A stretch of DNA of 64,000 bases from Atriophallophorus winterbourni (GCA_013407085.1 JACCGJ010001637.1:109271-173270), one strand, 5' to 3'; numbered from the stretch's first letter, positions 24,881 to 37,949 are shown. A program made the numbers and translations. The notes: generated by a model from the sequence alone, not told the origin.

Positions 24881-26140
24881 TATTTGAATGCCATTATTAA
24901 ATAAGGTTCTTATGACGAATCACAATGTGTAGGGGATGTGAGCACCACAATACTTTTGACCACTAAGGAACCATGTCATTAAATATATTGCTGATGAACT
25001 ATCATGATACAGTATTTTATGCAAAGGAAGGAGTTGGCATACAACTGGATCCCAAAGTGACGTATCCTGTGCAGTTGGATACAATAACTGTCACAAGAGA
25101 TGAGGTCTTACCTATTGCACACAAATTTCTTTCCATAATATATCTGATTGCTTTGTGAACTCCACAAATCAAAGCCTGTTCTAGAGAAATCTTGATGCCT
25201 TTTTGGTTCTTAACCCGTGCATCCAAAAAATATCTTGACACCATGGATCACAAATGTCCAAATGAAAACAATTTCTAAGCTTCGGGTTTCAGCTTGATTC
25301 TTGAACTGTTCAGTAAGCAATCGAATCCCGTTTTTGGTTGTTATATTATTCGTAGTTCTCATATTATTCTGTGGTTTTCTGTGAAGCTATATGTTTTAAA
25401 GACCATAATGCAATGGTTTTATCTCGGATTTTGCGGGGAACGTGCTTATAGTATTCACGACTATTGCTGCCAACAAGCATTATCAATTGTAGTCAATATA
25501 TTTAGATCGCCACATCTTCCACGAAACATGCAAATTTAAATTCGCGATTGGGATGGGAAAATGTTTTTCAGTAACTTCATTTGTCGCGTTTACAGTCTGT
25601 GCAACAGTCAAGAGTGAGGCGTGTAGACTCGACAAATGTCATGCAAGAAGGAAGTGGATCAAATTATATTAATGAGATTAAAATTCAATATCACGTAAAC
25701 AGCACAAGCATGAAAAGATCGTTAGACTGAAAATTATAAGCTCCTTGTCTTTGCGATACTTAAAAACAGTAAAGATTGTCGGACTAGTTTGCTTATAATA
25801 TCGGAAGATGCATATCGAAAATGTTCGAAAGAATATTTGCTCACAAAGCATGTGTGAATCATGAAAGTTGAATATTACAAGAGGCAATGAAAGTTTTCTA
25901 TGCTGATAAACATACGACTAATTGCTTGACAATGAGCATGGATCTGTTGTGATTTATCTCAATCACACATTTCTGAAGACGAACAAGCACGGACATGACG
26001 ACAATCTCCAAACAACAACTTTGTATCATCTATCAAGATGATTGCGTGAACCGTATCTAGATTATCGCGTTGAGCTACCTAGTGCACACTTTTAGATACG
26101 AACCGGTTAATGGCGAACTTGTACCACGATTTCTTAGAAC
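24881..26140. other. AT-rich spacer with one short repeat end
   Basis: GGGGATGTGAGCACCACAAT at 24935-24954 is the end of the repeat family best seen at 40475-40800. Otherwise no recognisable gene. Confidence 0.5.
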
Positions 26141-26145
26141 AAATA

Positions 26146-26520
26146 TATATATAAATAAAAATTTCGCACTTTTTGCATTTCCATCACGCTCCTCATACCC
26201 GTATGGTGATGTTTGCATTCATCATGTGTATGTATGAATGAAAGCACCAGCCTGATCCAGACAAAGTGCCGCATAGTCATAAATCGCAAAGGGGATAGGA
26301 ATCTGTCAGGTTACCCAGGCGTAGAACGATATAAAAAGAAAATTGAAATGACAGTGAAACTACAGCGTGTTTTCACATGCAGCTCACTATGAGTGTCAAA
26401 ACAATTTGGCAGTGTTTTACTGCACAGCACAGAAGTATGGCATTTATCATATAAGGGCAGAACGAGCAGGATCCACATGCCGTCAAACAGCGAAGAAATG
26501 GTAAAGAAACTCAAAACATT
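26146..26520 (-). repeat. Hammerhead-family unit split by a nested 'AGCC' repeat
   Basis: The left part (TTTGCATTTCCATCACGCTCC ... GATGTTTGCATTCATCA) is an eroded ribozyme region. The right part (GGGCAGAACGAGCAGGATCC, then CGTCAAACAGCGAAGAAATGG) is what follows it in the 8.5 kb unit. Between them, at about 26222-26450, sits a copy of the dispersed AGCC repeat. The core is too eroded for activity. Confidence 0.65.
26222..26450 (+). repeat. 'AGCC' dispersed repeat inserted in hammerhead unit
   Basis: It starts at TATGTATGAATGAAAGCACCAGCCTGATCC and ends near GGCATTTATCATATAA. Because both sides are one interrupted unit, this copy gives good estimates of the ends and length (about 229 bp). TATG-rich sequence precedes it, as at 13.5 kb. 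Confidence 0.65.
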
Positions 26521-26589
26521 GAACCAAAATTTATATTCTATCAAACATGAGCAGTATCATACACGCACATGAATCAATACAAATCTAAC

Positions 26590-29500
26590 TAACTAAAATA
26601 TTAAGATTAAAATTCATAAATGCATTTCGGTGTACCCATGACACAAAAAATTGATCACCCTTTAAACGTTTACTGCGCTTCCCCGAAATCCAACTGATCT
26701 TGTATTTGAACCTCATGGATCTTCGTACAAACAATTACGTCTAAAGAACATGATTAAAACATTCAAATCCGTTGAACAGCATACCGAATTTTCAAGAAAT
26801 TCCCAGATAAAATCGGTAATACAGACCATTGATTTCACAACCAGCGTTAAAGAGCGATTCGAGGTATAGCGGCCAAAAACCAGTGTTTTCTGTTCAACAG
26901 CCGAATTTTACTTCGTTTATGCGCAGTTTCCACTCAAGAGGATTCGCTTTATTTACAATAATACGACCTGAAATTCTGACCGCTGTCTCGTTATTCGTAA
27001 AGCACAGTTGTTTTATTTCTTCATTCCAGATCCAACACGCTGTTAATATTCATGATTCATTAATTTTAAACTCGTTCTGGTACATGATGTATGCTCCCTC
27101 GCAGATCAAATTGGAAAACAGGAACATTTGCATGTTTATATCAGAGAACCTCGATGCCGTTTGACGGATCTGAGAGTGCTGTTAATGAAGTCCGTCCAAA
27201 TTGAAAGGTCGACTTAAACGTAAAGCGATGTGAGGTTCGTATGAAACAAATTCCACCCGTGCGGCTGACAAGTCATCACCTTATGTTAATAGCGATTACA
27301 TCTTCGTGCAATGCGGTAATAAAAGCAATGGTTTTATTGCACCTACATGAATCTGGTTCCAAATTGTAAGTCGCTAATAATGAGATAATCGCAAAGGAAT
27401 ATATTTCAGCCGAATAAAATGGCACTTCTAGCTCGGTATGCGGTGTCCGTTTTGGCGGGACAGAACGATTGAACAACAGAATTCTAATCGTCGAATGTTC
27501 AACGAGAATAAACCCTGCTTGCCAAAAACTAAAGATATCAAATGCTTTGTTTGCGTGATATCACAACAATCACAATGAACCATACATTTAAAGGAACACA
27601 GCGAATGAGTTAAATAATTATTGAATAAATATGCGAGGCATTTGTCGAAACTTATTTCAAAATATAATGTTTGTTTCGAAAAATACGCGAATCGCATTTT
27701 GCATGCTTTCAACAAACGACCGCGGACAATCTCCTATTTCTGGCGTCTGTAGATACAATAAAACATAACGTTACCGGGGAAACAAAAGCAAGGCGCAGTT
27801 GCAGACAAAAAATAATCAGCGGGTTGTATGCGCTGAAACGATGTTTGTCGTGTCACGTAACCCAAGGGCGTGACGAGGAATTATATTTTAGGGATTGGGA
27901 AGCAAAACGAAAATACGCAAAGCAGGATTATCCATCGCATTTTGCTTTGAAGCAATCCAAACGTGATTCAGCACACGTTCCCATGGTCGAATATTGATAC
28001 ATATTCAACGTGTGAAACGAAGGAACATAGCTTCAGATGACAATGAGATGCTATGAGTATGGTTAAGGAGGTGTGACAGAAAATGATTGTTTCACGGAAG
28101 GTTGCTTCCATCATTTACTAAGGGAATCATTCCTATCCTACCGCAAAGGGAACAAAGCCAGCAAAATATAAGACATGATGTCCGCCGGCTACACGTGTAT
28201 ACTACTATCAAAATATTAAGCCACATGGGAGTATAATGACGTCATTCAGCCATGTATATGGAGGACATGTGATCACAATATTTGGAGCCCGTTGTATAGA
28301 ATTCAGATGAAAGTGATACGTGGACAAGGCACAACCGAAACCAGCTGGTAGCGCAAATTGCCTGATAAATGGGCTTAAAGGAAAAACCGGTGATGGCAGA
28401 CGAAGAACTTTGGGAATTCGTTCAAGAGAGAAACGTGTGTTTCGTTGTCTCATTTGCGTATCAACGTGTGATCGATTTGCATACTTTCGCGTGGTGAGAT
28501 TCAAAAGTGGTTTATCTGCCTGATTGTGCTGATGATGTCTGAAAAGGAAAAGCGTTTCAGCCTCCATCCACTTGATTTTGTCTCGCTGCGCTTGGAATCA
28601 CACCAACACTTTTGGGTGTTGGTTAATTAATAATGTGGAAATCTAAAGCTGAAGCATGAGTCGCAGCTGGTAAGCAAACGAGGAGAGAAATTGAAGTTGA
28701 AACACAAACATTTCACCTGCAGAAGGTCTATAATGATCAATTGGAATCGATCGATATATTGTTTTACTTTGTTGCACACTAAGCTTACACTAATGTTACG
28801 CGTTATATTCTGACCTATGCTCCATCAATTATTTAACGAGACCTCAGACAAGGAAAGTAGGAGTCAAAGGTCTAATTTGGAATCATAATAAAACAGACCG
28901 ATGATTTGAAGATACGATCAAAGGGATGAGGAATAGGCAAGTCCAAGACCGAACCCGTCTCGTGCATACCACATGATAAGGCAAATCTTTGTAAGTGTAA
29001 ATATCCTTCGATATATAGCTTTCGTGATAGAAGCCGATTAATCGACAGTGCTCTCAAAGACTCCATTCATTAATTACACCAGAATCAAAAAGTTCACATT
29101 ACATTTTCTCTATTATCAGCGTCTACCCCTGATTGTTTTGAATAGATCCCTATCCGTTCAATTCCCCGCACTGCAAAGTTGGTGATGCGCAAGTTTTAGT
29201 TTCATTTATAATCAGCTGCAGTCGAAAGGACGCTGAGCTGCCACTGTAATCATCCTTTCTACATTTAACGAAAACTCCACATTCGATTCGCGCTATTTGC
29301 CATTATCGACATCAAAGAGTGTAATGTCTGAGTTTTCAGTATCTTTTACAAAAGATACTCTCACTGAACCGATATAAGGGATCGATCGTGGCACTCTAGG
29401 CTTCTAATTCAAAAATGGGCAGCCAGAATTAATAAGTATCTCCAGACTCGAAAGAATCAAACAGGTGAAAGCAGTATGGCGTCGCATACTGAGCAGATAT

Positions 29501-31275
29501 GCATTTTTTGAGTGGTTATGGTAAGAAGAGAGGTTTTAGCACTTATCTATAGTCCAAATCACAATGAAAGATCTAACCTGTGACCTTTCGCTAGAATGGC
29601 GCCAAAGTAGTTACGACCTGTACGGTTTAGCGAATACAGGGTTCGAATCAGTTAAAATAAAACGTAATCAAAGATCAGCAACAATCAGTTGCAGAAAGCC
29701 ATCAAAGTTCACAAACTATGACAATCTTGAGGATCCAGTATGAACAAAATACACTTCATTCCAACCAGCAGTGACCAAAGGCCTAATAGACTCGGTAGGG
29801 CGATTGAAAAGCGTAAACGAGTGGCGCCTATAGTTGTTCGCGAACCTAGGCAAGTTTCACAGAATCATTCACTAGCCTGTCAGACATGTCATTATTGACC
29901 GATATTAATGCAGATCCCGTTGGGTTCGAATATCCCTCGTGTACACTTTGTGCCAATGTGTTATTTTACACGCCTAGGCATTGAGAGAGAGATAAGAGTG
30001 GCAAAGTGCTCAAAACATCCACCTTTCAACTGGTAGTTATGTTGTTACGCATTTTCGGAAAACGTGCTTGACAGAAACGTGTTTGTGCGAAATCATGTTA
30101 ATTTTTCCGGACACAAGCGTCGACAATATGAGTTCCTGCGGCTTGATAAGTAGCAGAAAAATAGTAAATAGTTCAACTAAAAGTTCACTGTCTAGCCGTC
30201 TATGTGTAAGTATGATCCTTGCAGGACGCTATCACGTTCCACGCATGAATGGGAGCATTTTTGAAAAGCTTGTTTCAAACCAATTCATAAGCTCAGGTGC
30301 AACAAGTGAAAACAGATCAATCGTGAAATGTGCATTGAAATGTTCCAAATCAATATAACATGAGATAAGATCACTTCAACCCACACAACCGGAAACACAG
30401 GAACGTGTAAATTGGAACTGATTGGGAAAACAGACTGAATTTGTCCCACTGGGTTAGCAAGAACGACAAGACACTTCTTGTCATGGGATCGGAAGTGCCA
30501 AGGGGAGCGAGCGTCGGGTTGCTTGCAGGTCGCTTTAAATGAACGTGGTTAACAAAGCAGATCGTAAATAATTAGTTGTGATAGAGCGAATTGTGGCAAG
30601 ATACGATTTAATGGTTTTCGATGCAAATCGAGCGTTGTCTGATTAAACATGTTCAAAATTCCAAGCCTAAAAAGTGAATCATGATAGCGCGTGGATACGA
30701 AGCAGGAAAGGAGTTTACACAACAAAATGAAAACATGTACCGGTGGATGATAAACATGAAAGTTAAGAAAATGACTGCGCGTTAAGCACCATTATCAAAC
30801 TTTTGATCAGGTGATTGGTCGAAACAACTGCTCAAGAACTTCTCCAATAATGGCGCATTCTAGATCTGTAATGGAGCACAAGCAACCTATTTATCGAACT
30901 AAATAAAGGCCATCAGATTCACAAAAATTTAAGAAACTGAATGGATTATGTATTCCAAAGATTGAAATACTGTTCAAAATTTCAAAAAACCTGGACTACT
31001 TTCATGAACATAACAAATGTGTTCACCATCCGCCACTGGCGTGTATGATGTAACAACCAAAAGGAATACAGAACACATTTTAGTAAACAAGTAAAAGCTC
31101 ACTGGCGAATCGGATAAGCTGACAATGCCCGATAAATGAACCAATGTACAATCATGTATTAATTCTATACTGCGCAAAGAACGCCAAGCAAAATTGATTT
31201 GCTATCGGTAATAAGCTTCATGTGGAAGCAAACTTCGTTTTTTATCTTTCTACGCCTGGTCATCTTGGCAGTATC
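26590..31275. other. Long spacer, no gene recognised
   Basis: Several frames of 60-120 codons occur (for example 26829-27164 plus, 27671-27997 plus, 28208-28567 minus, 30068-30358 plus), but none has a recognisable domain. Two GGTTCGAAT-like strings near 29641 and 29935 resemble tRNA B-boxes but have no matching A-box and fold. Nothing firm can be called. Confidence 0.5.
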
Positions 31276-31279
31276 TAAG

Positions 31280-31345
31280 CCAACATGCAGTCTATGACTG
31301 TATGGCACTTTGCATGGATTAGGCTTTTGGTTCCATACACACAGA
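31280..31345 (-). repeat. 'AGCC' dispersed repeat fragment
   Basis: The minus strand reads GGAACCAAAAGCCTAATCC, ATGCAAAGTGCCATACAGTC, ATAGACTGCA, matching the first 60 bases of the family. Confidence 0.65.
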
Positions 31346-31391
31346 AACAAACTTCAATGATAACCCAGCGATCATCGGATAATACCCAGAC

Positions 31392-31610
31392 CTTATATAT
31401 TTGTTATCGTCAGCCTCCTTTGGTCGGTGCTGGCCAGCGCATGATGATCTTACACGTCCCCACTACTTAATATGATTATTCAACCTGATTCGGGAGTACA
31501 AATCCTGGCCACAACCTTCACACTGATATGCAATCCGTGGTTAGTTGTCGATGTGTGCATTGTTTGGTCGACATTCGAGAACGTAGGCCTATTTCGGTCT
31601 ATGTTGATAA
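31392..31610 (-). mobile_element. LINE-A-related 3' end with C-terminal zinc finger
   Basis: The minus strand encodes YQCEGCGQDLYSRIRLNNHI, the counterpart of YRCQHCGRDCSSRIGLFSHS at the end of the 37 kb LINE-A copy. It is followed by GGCCAGCACCGACCAAAGGAGGC, matching that copy's 3' UTR (GGCCGACATCGACCGAAGGAGGC). Only the C2H2-type finger and 3' UTR remain. Differences suggest a subfamily. Confidence 0.7.
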
Positions 31611-32184
31611 CGCTGGTACGCTCCGACCACACACCGCTTTAATTGTCCAAGCTTCGTGTGACGTGTCATTCTAAATTGTGAGTAACAAACTCCGTGGTAA
31701 TTCACTGCGACCAGTTGATTAATATCGCTTTTATCGTGCATTCGTGATGTTCCCTTTGAGGAACATTCGCTTATTTCCAACTTAAAGCTTACGCTGTACA
31801 CTTCAGCTTAAAAGCGATCTGTCAAGATGTACTAGTTTTCTCTCACGACATGAAATCATTTATAAACATGCTTGGTTGGTAGCCACTTAGCTATAGTGAC
31901 ACGGGCTTTACAAAAAACGATAAAACACCGGACCAGTGCACAATTTCGAATGTTCAAGCTTCATGTACCAAAGGAGAACTGGTTAAAACGATTACGGACA
32001 AACGATCTGTTACGTTATCAGGCACCGATCGAACCATTGGGGCAATGTTAGCGAAGCCTCTCGTGGTGTGAATAGCGAAAGTTACTTCAGAGCCTCGCAA
32101 CTTTTAGTTCAGGTACGATATGATCAGTGTCGGGAGCCACGGAACATCGATCAAACCTAGCTGCTTGCAGGTTACTGAACAAAT

Positions 32185-32320
32185 GGTATGGTATGGCATG
32201 AAAGCAAAAGCCTGATCCAGCCAAAGTGCCGCACAGTCACAGACTGCACGTGGGCGAAGATACTGTGAGGTTACCCAGGCCTGGACTGATATGAGAGGGA
32301 GGTTATGAGGATGTGGTATT
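32185..32320 (+). repeat. 'AGCC' dispersed repeat, 5' half
   Basis: GGCATGAAAGCAAAAGCCTGATCC through GTGCCGCACAGTC, CTGCACGTGGGC and GGTTACCCAGGCCTGGAC. The 3' half is missing. Confidence 0.7.
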
Positions 32321-32329
32321 TTGAACAAA

Positions 32330-34640
32330 TTTCAAATTAGAATTGCAGTCAAGAATTCATAGAAAATGTGAAAGTGAAACAATTTGATGATGCAAACGAA
32401 CGTGCCGGAATCAATGTTACAAAGACTCCCAACTGAGCAGAGGTAGTCCGATTTTATGGACTGAAAGGCGATTCGAAACAGTCGAACACACAAATTCGAA
32501 CAGCGAACTTCAAAAAATATAAAATAGAAGTGTCGAACTGCTCCAGGAGAAGTTAAACTATCGTCATCTACAAGAAGATTCAGATTCGTTCTAGACTAAT
32601 AACAATTATAGCGAATAAACAATTGTACAGTTGCTCGTGTGGCATATGGACTGAATTAAGCGATTTTCTGTTATGGATCGATTTATTCTCGAACATTGTC
32701 ATATTGTCTTATTCACCATACGGCCATTATACAACAGTTGGTTCGTATCACTAGATGTGAATGTCGGAAAAACATTAATTGGTAACAAGCAGTATGGGCA
32801 ATTAACGAGAAGCCAAAATTTGTAAAATGGGAAACGTGATTTGATCTTTTTTGTGTCTCGATAAGCGAACCGGCACTCTGAATAGCGATATTTGTGATGA
32901 CTGCCGGGATTGCGTTCGATAGTGAACGGAACAAAATCAATCTACCGCAAACTAATCAATACGGATGCCATTCTAAGCTACAGTTCTTTCGATCCTAAAC
33001 AGAAAATCAGCGAACAGCGAGCATGTGTGATTTAGAAAGAAAATGCGTTCAACAAAAACCATTCGGTGGCTTATAAACCAGGGATACCCTCAGGGTGTTG
33101 TGAGTAAAATACCCCAGACCTAAACAGGAAAAATGGCGAGCTGCAGTAGGTATACCCTATGTCGAAGGGGTTCTGAAGGAATATAAACATACGTTGATGC
33201 GCATCACATATAACAAAGGTCAATCTCTTCAAGAATATGTATCTTTAGCTCTACGGGTTGTGTCTATATGATTCAATGTGAACATTGCGCTGATATATCC
33301 ACAGAACAGGCATACGGAAAACTCAATAATAGGGCAATGATCACACAAAGAAACGTCCATGAATGAAATAATTTATCCGTCATTAATAAAATACTCAGTT
33401 TGTGTATTGAGAACAGGAAGGCTCGCATGTACATGCAGCAGGAATTACGAAGGCTGAGAAACGTGCTGTCAACAAGGTAGATGAGACAGAACGCTCCACG
33501 ATATGGCTCTCGCCAGTGCAACAGACAATCTTTAAAATAAACAAGACACGTTTTCCAATTTCGTTCTCATGGCAAAGAGCAATCGACTGGTCACAAACAT
33601 TTTCCAATACATTATTGAGCTAACGTTATTTTTGGATTTAATTATATATTTTAGATTACTAACCTTTAGCCGCATGTTTCGTGCACATGTGAGACAGCCG
33701 CACTTGGTAAAAGCTTAATTGATCCGAACGCTATATAAATTACTTGACAACCCTAGGGTTTTAGTAAGCTATTTAATGATAGGAGCAATTAGATGTTGTG
33801 GATGTAGCGCTATTCAATTACGTTCCCTGTCCAATCACCCTTTGTCTAGCGAAGTTTCTGTGACAGAGATAAAACCTTACCCAATAAACTGTTCTAACAA
33901 GTTGGTTTCAAATTTTATTTTCATCCTGTTGACTAATCAATCGATCGCAAACATTTTCGAGAATAAAAATCGCCAAGGAAAAGTAACCGCTAACACAAGT
34001 TATGGGCAGCAAACGTTTTGAAGTACACTCTACCGTGGTCATATTGAGAAATCGAAAGCGTTCGGTCACAACAACACACAATCAATTCGGTTCAGAATCA
34101 AAAGGACAAGGAAATCCAATTGTTTATTAAACGGAGAATGATTGACTGATCAGCGCTGGCTTAATGCTTCAAATTGAATGATTGATGGGCTCAGACTTGC
34201 TTGATAATATGCTGACCAATTATTAGCGAGGGGGTTCGGCGTCCCGTTTGAGTATTGAAGGAAAATCCAGACAAATCGAAACGGACAGTGATGGAACCGG
34301 ATCAAATGAAGAGACGGGGCAAAATTATAATATGATTTATTCCATGGGTTTACAATCAAATGCAACCGACCAAAATATGTTGTGCAGAATGTGAATTACG
34401 CCGCAAAGAATTTCAATGTCATAGAAGATAAAAATGCTTGTCGTTGAACAGCGCTAGCGAAATACTAAGGGTAGTTCCACTAAACGAAAGGTCACAAAGA
34501 GAACAAACATGCAACTTAAGGAGAATCTCGCTCAATCAACCTCATCACATGGCGCTTATAATAGGATGTCCAAAAGTTGGCGAAATCAAGCAAATAAATG
34601 CAGGGATGTCAACGGACCCGTTTATGAATGTCCACGCGTT
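32330..34640. other. Spacer, no gene recognised
   Basis: Only short frames without family resemblance. No repeat family was recognised. Confidence 0.5.
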
Positions 34641-34649
34641 TATCGAGGT

Positions 34650-37330
34650 TTTGTGCGTGGTTACCTGTTCTACTGACAGGAAAAAGGGCGAAGGCGGCAT
34701 GCTTCGGGCAGGCGGAGCTCGTAAGTCCATGAAGGCGGTCCACCTGGGGGAAGGAAAACCCTTATCTCAAACCTCCACTGCCTTGTGGCTACATCCAATC
34801 ATGGAAAAAGCTTCAGGAGTCAACCTCGAGGAATAATCCGGAGCCGGAGTCCCGTTAGGCAGTCCGAATTTTCTTACAACTTCGCCCTGCCAACTTCTGC
34901 GACGGCATCGTTGTCCAACCGTATCAGCCTAGCTGTTCCTTTGGTTCCGGTGATGCCGTGAAGAGGGAGCACTTGCTGCATGGGCAACAGCTAGTTCTCC
35001 ACTTTGAACTGCCCTGGCGTACATCACAACGCACCAATGGAGAGGACACTCCATTCCGCTTCTGTGGATAATAACACGGGAAGCAGCAGATACCGGTTAA
35101 AAGCTATGGCTCGATTGGCGCGAGCTCAGCGCCTGGAGCTGCTTCCGACGGTGGAAGAGACTTTCAGGTCTCATTGGACGGCTACCGCCCGCCTTAAGCT
35201 GAGCAGCCAACAGTTAATATGATGCCGCCTTGCCACGGTCTGCTAACCTCATTGGGTGCATGGGGATTAGGAATCAACCGACAAGCAGACTGTTATTTCC
35301 GCACCAGCGAAACCAACTACTAAAAAACAAATGTCATTTCTGAAACTGGGAAACTGGAACGTCCGGTCCATGCTTCCAGGATTTCATGACGAATATCAGA
35401 GGCGTAAGAAAATCTGCTGTGATTAACAATGAGTTAAAGAGACTAAATGTCAACGTGGCAGCCCTACAAGAGATGCGATTATCAGACACTCGTAAGCTAA
35501 CAGAAAGAGATTACACGTTTTTTGGAAAGGAAGGGGTTCTGATGAGCCTCGACTGTGTGGAGTTAGGTTTGCCGTTCGAAACGACCTTCTCAAAGCAACA
35601 GAACCGAGCAGCAGCGGGAGCGAACGGATGCGATAGAGCAGCATTATTACAACCGCTTCATCATTTGCTTCTTCAGTGCTGGCAGGAGGAGTGTGTCCCA
35701 CAAGAGATGCAAGACACAAAGATCTTCATGCATTTCAAGAATGAAAGAGATAGAGGCGAATGCAACAACTACAGAGGAATCTCCCTTCTGAATGTTGTCG
35801 GCAAATTGTTTGCTGAAGTCTTACAAATCCGGCTGCAAGTTTAAGCTGATAGAATTTACTCCGAATCTCAATGTGGCTTTCGCAAGGGAAGATCAACCGT
35901 TGACATGATCTTCTCACTGAGAAAACTTCAAGAAAAGTGTCGGGAACAGCGTATGCCATTATACGCTGTTTTTATAGATTTAACGAAAGCATTCGACTAC
36001 GTCAGCAGGGAGGGTCTTTTCAAAATTCTTGATTGGATAGGCTGCCCCCAAGACTGTTAAAGCTCGTTATTTCGTTCCACTCAGGCATGAAGGGCTCAGT
36101 CCATTTTAACGGTTTCAGCTCAGAAGCCTTTAAAATTCGCCGAGGCATCAAACAAGGGTGTGTTCTTGGTCCCACGCTATTCGGCATTTTCTTCACTCTG
36201 CTTCTGAAGCACGCTTTCGGGACGAGAACAGAAGGTATTCACCTACGCACGCGAAGTGATGGCAAGCTTTGCAACCCGAACCGGTTGAGAGCACAAACCT
36301 AGGGACGAAATGTGCTAATCCGTGACCTGCTGTTTGCCGACGATTCAGCCTTTATTGATCTCTCGCAAAAGCACCTTCAGTCTCTAATGGACTGTTTTTC
36401 GTCGGCATGCAAAGACTATGGGCTAACAATCAACATGAGCGAGACCAAAGTCCTTGGCCAAGGGACTGTATCGCCTCCCATCATAACTGTTGGAAACTGT
36501 CAACATCAGTTCACATACCTTGGTTTGAACATTGCGGATAACCTCTCGCTAGACACGGAGATTGATAAGCGGATTGACAGAGCAGCTGTCATTCTGTCCC
36601 GTTTGAACTCTCGTGTTTTGGGGTAACCGCAAGCTGACTGTAAAGACGAAGATGATGGTGTACAGCGCATGCGTACTAATTGCTTTACTGTACGGCAGTG
36701 AAACCTGGACCACCCACGCAAGACACGAACGGAAGCTGAATGCTTTCCATCCACGAAGCATCCGTCGTATCTTGAACATATCGTGGATGTACAGAGTGAC
36801 AAATGCTAAAGTGCTTTCAAAAGCTGGTCTACAGAGCATGTTCACTCTAATGCGACAGCGCCGCCTGCGCTGTCTGGGTCATGTCTATAAAATGGAAAAT
36901 GGTCGTATTCCGAAAGATCTACTCTATGGTGAGTTGCAACTAGGAAGTCGACCATTGGGCAGACCTGACTTGCGGTACAAAGACGTTTGCAAAAGAGATA
37001 TGAAAGCTCTGGGTATCAACCCGGCGAGTTGGAAAGAACTTGCTCTTGACAGCTCACATTGGAGACACTGTGTAAAGCGTCGTATGCATGCTGGGGAGGA
37101 GCAGATACAGCTCTTGGCGGCTGAACGCAGATCACACCGCCGACGTGCAACTGACGCAATACAACCGAGTTCTGACTATCGTTGCCAGCACTGCGGGAGA
37201 GATTGTTCCTCCCGAATCGGATTGTTTAGTCACTCAAAAAGCTGCAAAACTTGAACATTCACGCGTTTGTTATGTATATCCATGGCCGACATCGACCGAA
37301 GGAGGCCAACAACAACAACAACCTGTTCTG
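34650..37330 (+). mobile_element. LINE-A, longest copy (5' UTR, EN, RT, zinc finger, tail)
   Basis: A GC-richer block that stands out from its AT-rich surroundings. About 34650-35330 is probably the 5' UTR, since it has stops in all frames. A broken ORF runs 35331-37254. The 3' UTR ends with GGCCGACATCGACCGAAGGAGGCCAAC and an (AAC)n tail at about 37308-37322, a tail type typical of some LINEs. Fragments of the same family occur at 16.5-17.7, 24.4-24.9, 31.4, 39.6-39.8 and 59.85-60.4 kb. The clade was not assigned with confidence. The EN and RT wording resembles the elements often mislabelled 'craniofacial development protein 2-like' in invertebrate genomes. Confidence 0.88.
35331..37254 (+). 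pseudogene. LINE-A ORF2 (endonuclease-reverse transcriptase), broken
   Basis: It starts with ATG at 35331 (LKLGNWNVRSMLPGF, the start of an apurinic-like endonuclease), shifts frame, and continues NNELKRLNVNVAALQEMRLSD with the catalytic Glu in ALQE. Near 35540-35630 most of the endonuclease and the RT N-terminus are deleted. The reading resumes at DRAALLQPLHHLLLQCW ... CNNYRGISLLNVVGKLFAEVL. Stops or frameshifts follow at about 35842, 36020 and 36300. The catalytic box is intact as LLFADDSAF near 36330-36355. The C-terminal part (36613-37254) is open: LLYGSETWTT, RCLGHVYKMENGRIPKDLLYGEL, and the finger CQHCGRDCSSRIGLFSHSKSC. Several lesions make it non-functional. Confidence 0.85.
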
Positions 37331-37654
37331 AAACAGTTAAAACAAACCGCCTTCATTGCAGTATGATTTCAACCCGTTTTACGACAACCGTTTACTAACG
37401 GAATGATAATTATTGAAATTGTTTCACGGCTAATCAACATTTTGTAGCTCAAAGATAGAAAAAAGTGCATGATCCTGACAGTTTTCCGAATGTGAAAACA
37501 AATCCTAATTTGGGTGACGCTATTCAACAAAACCTGTCGTGTGTATATGATCCCACGATAAGTAGACTGATTCTGCATGTCTGGGAAGACATGCTATGGC
37601 CTCAATGCTATTTTCCCTTACGTATATACCACATTAGACCATTAGCACATTGAT

Positions 37655-37697
37655 TTTATCTTAGTCAATGTGCGGCACTTTGCCTGGAAATTCCAAA
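37655..37697 (-). repeat. 'AGCC' repeat fragment
   Basis: The minus strand reads GGAATTTCCAGGCAAAGTGCCGCACATTGACT. It covers only about 40 bases of the family. Confidence 0.45.
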
Positions 37698-37723
37698 ATA
37701 AATGATTATAAAATAAACAGAGA

Positions 37724-37945
37724 ATGGGCAGCACTGAATTCGCACGTTCCGTGAAGTTCATACTGGAAGATCTAGAGCAACTAGTTAATCAGGGCATAAG
37801 CAGACATCCTGAGTGGATCAAGGATGCCGATTCATCCTCTAAAGAACTGTTCTCGTGGATCCAGGTGAATAAAGCAGCACTCAAAAAACATTTCGACGCT
37901 TCGTTTGGTGGGAAATCGATGATGCAAAGGTCTACTGCAAAATAA
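37724..37945 (+). CDS. Candidate small coding frame or exon, function unknown
   Basis: A 73-residue frame with ATG in good context (GAGAATGG) and a normal stop. The product is a mixed, mostly helical-looking sequence: MGSTEFARSVKFILEDLEQL, then NQGISRHPEWIKD, then KELFSWIQVNKAALKKHF. Composition and regular spacing of hydrophobic residues are more protein-like than in other short frames here. It has no signal peptide or membrane segment. TTTG/GTGGGA and CAAAG/GTCTAC inside the frame could serve as donors, and AAACAG just before the ATG could be an acceptor, so it might be one exon of a larger gene. I do not recognise the family. Confidence 0.3.
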   Translation: MGSTEFARSVKFILEDLEQLVNQGISRHPEWIKDADSSSKELFSWIQVNKAALKKHFDASFGGKSMMQRSTAK

Positions 37946-37949
37946 ATTG

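Noticed and set aside
29625..29665. GGGTTCGAATC resembling a tRNA B-box
   Set aside because: No A-box at the right distance and no cloverleaf fold, so no tRNA gene or tRNA-derived repeat is claimed.
26829..30358. Frames of 60-120 codons in 26.8-30.4 kb
   Set aside because: No recognisable domains, no splice context, and lengths expected by chance in this much DNA.
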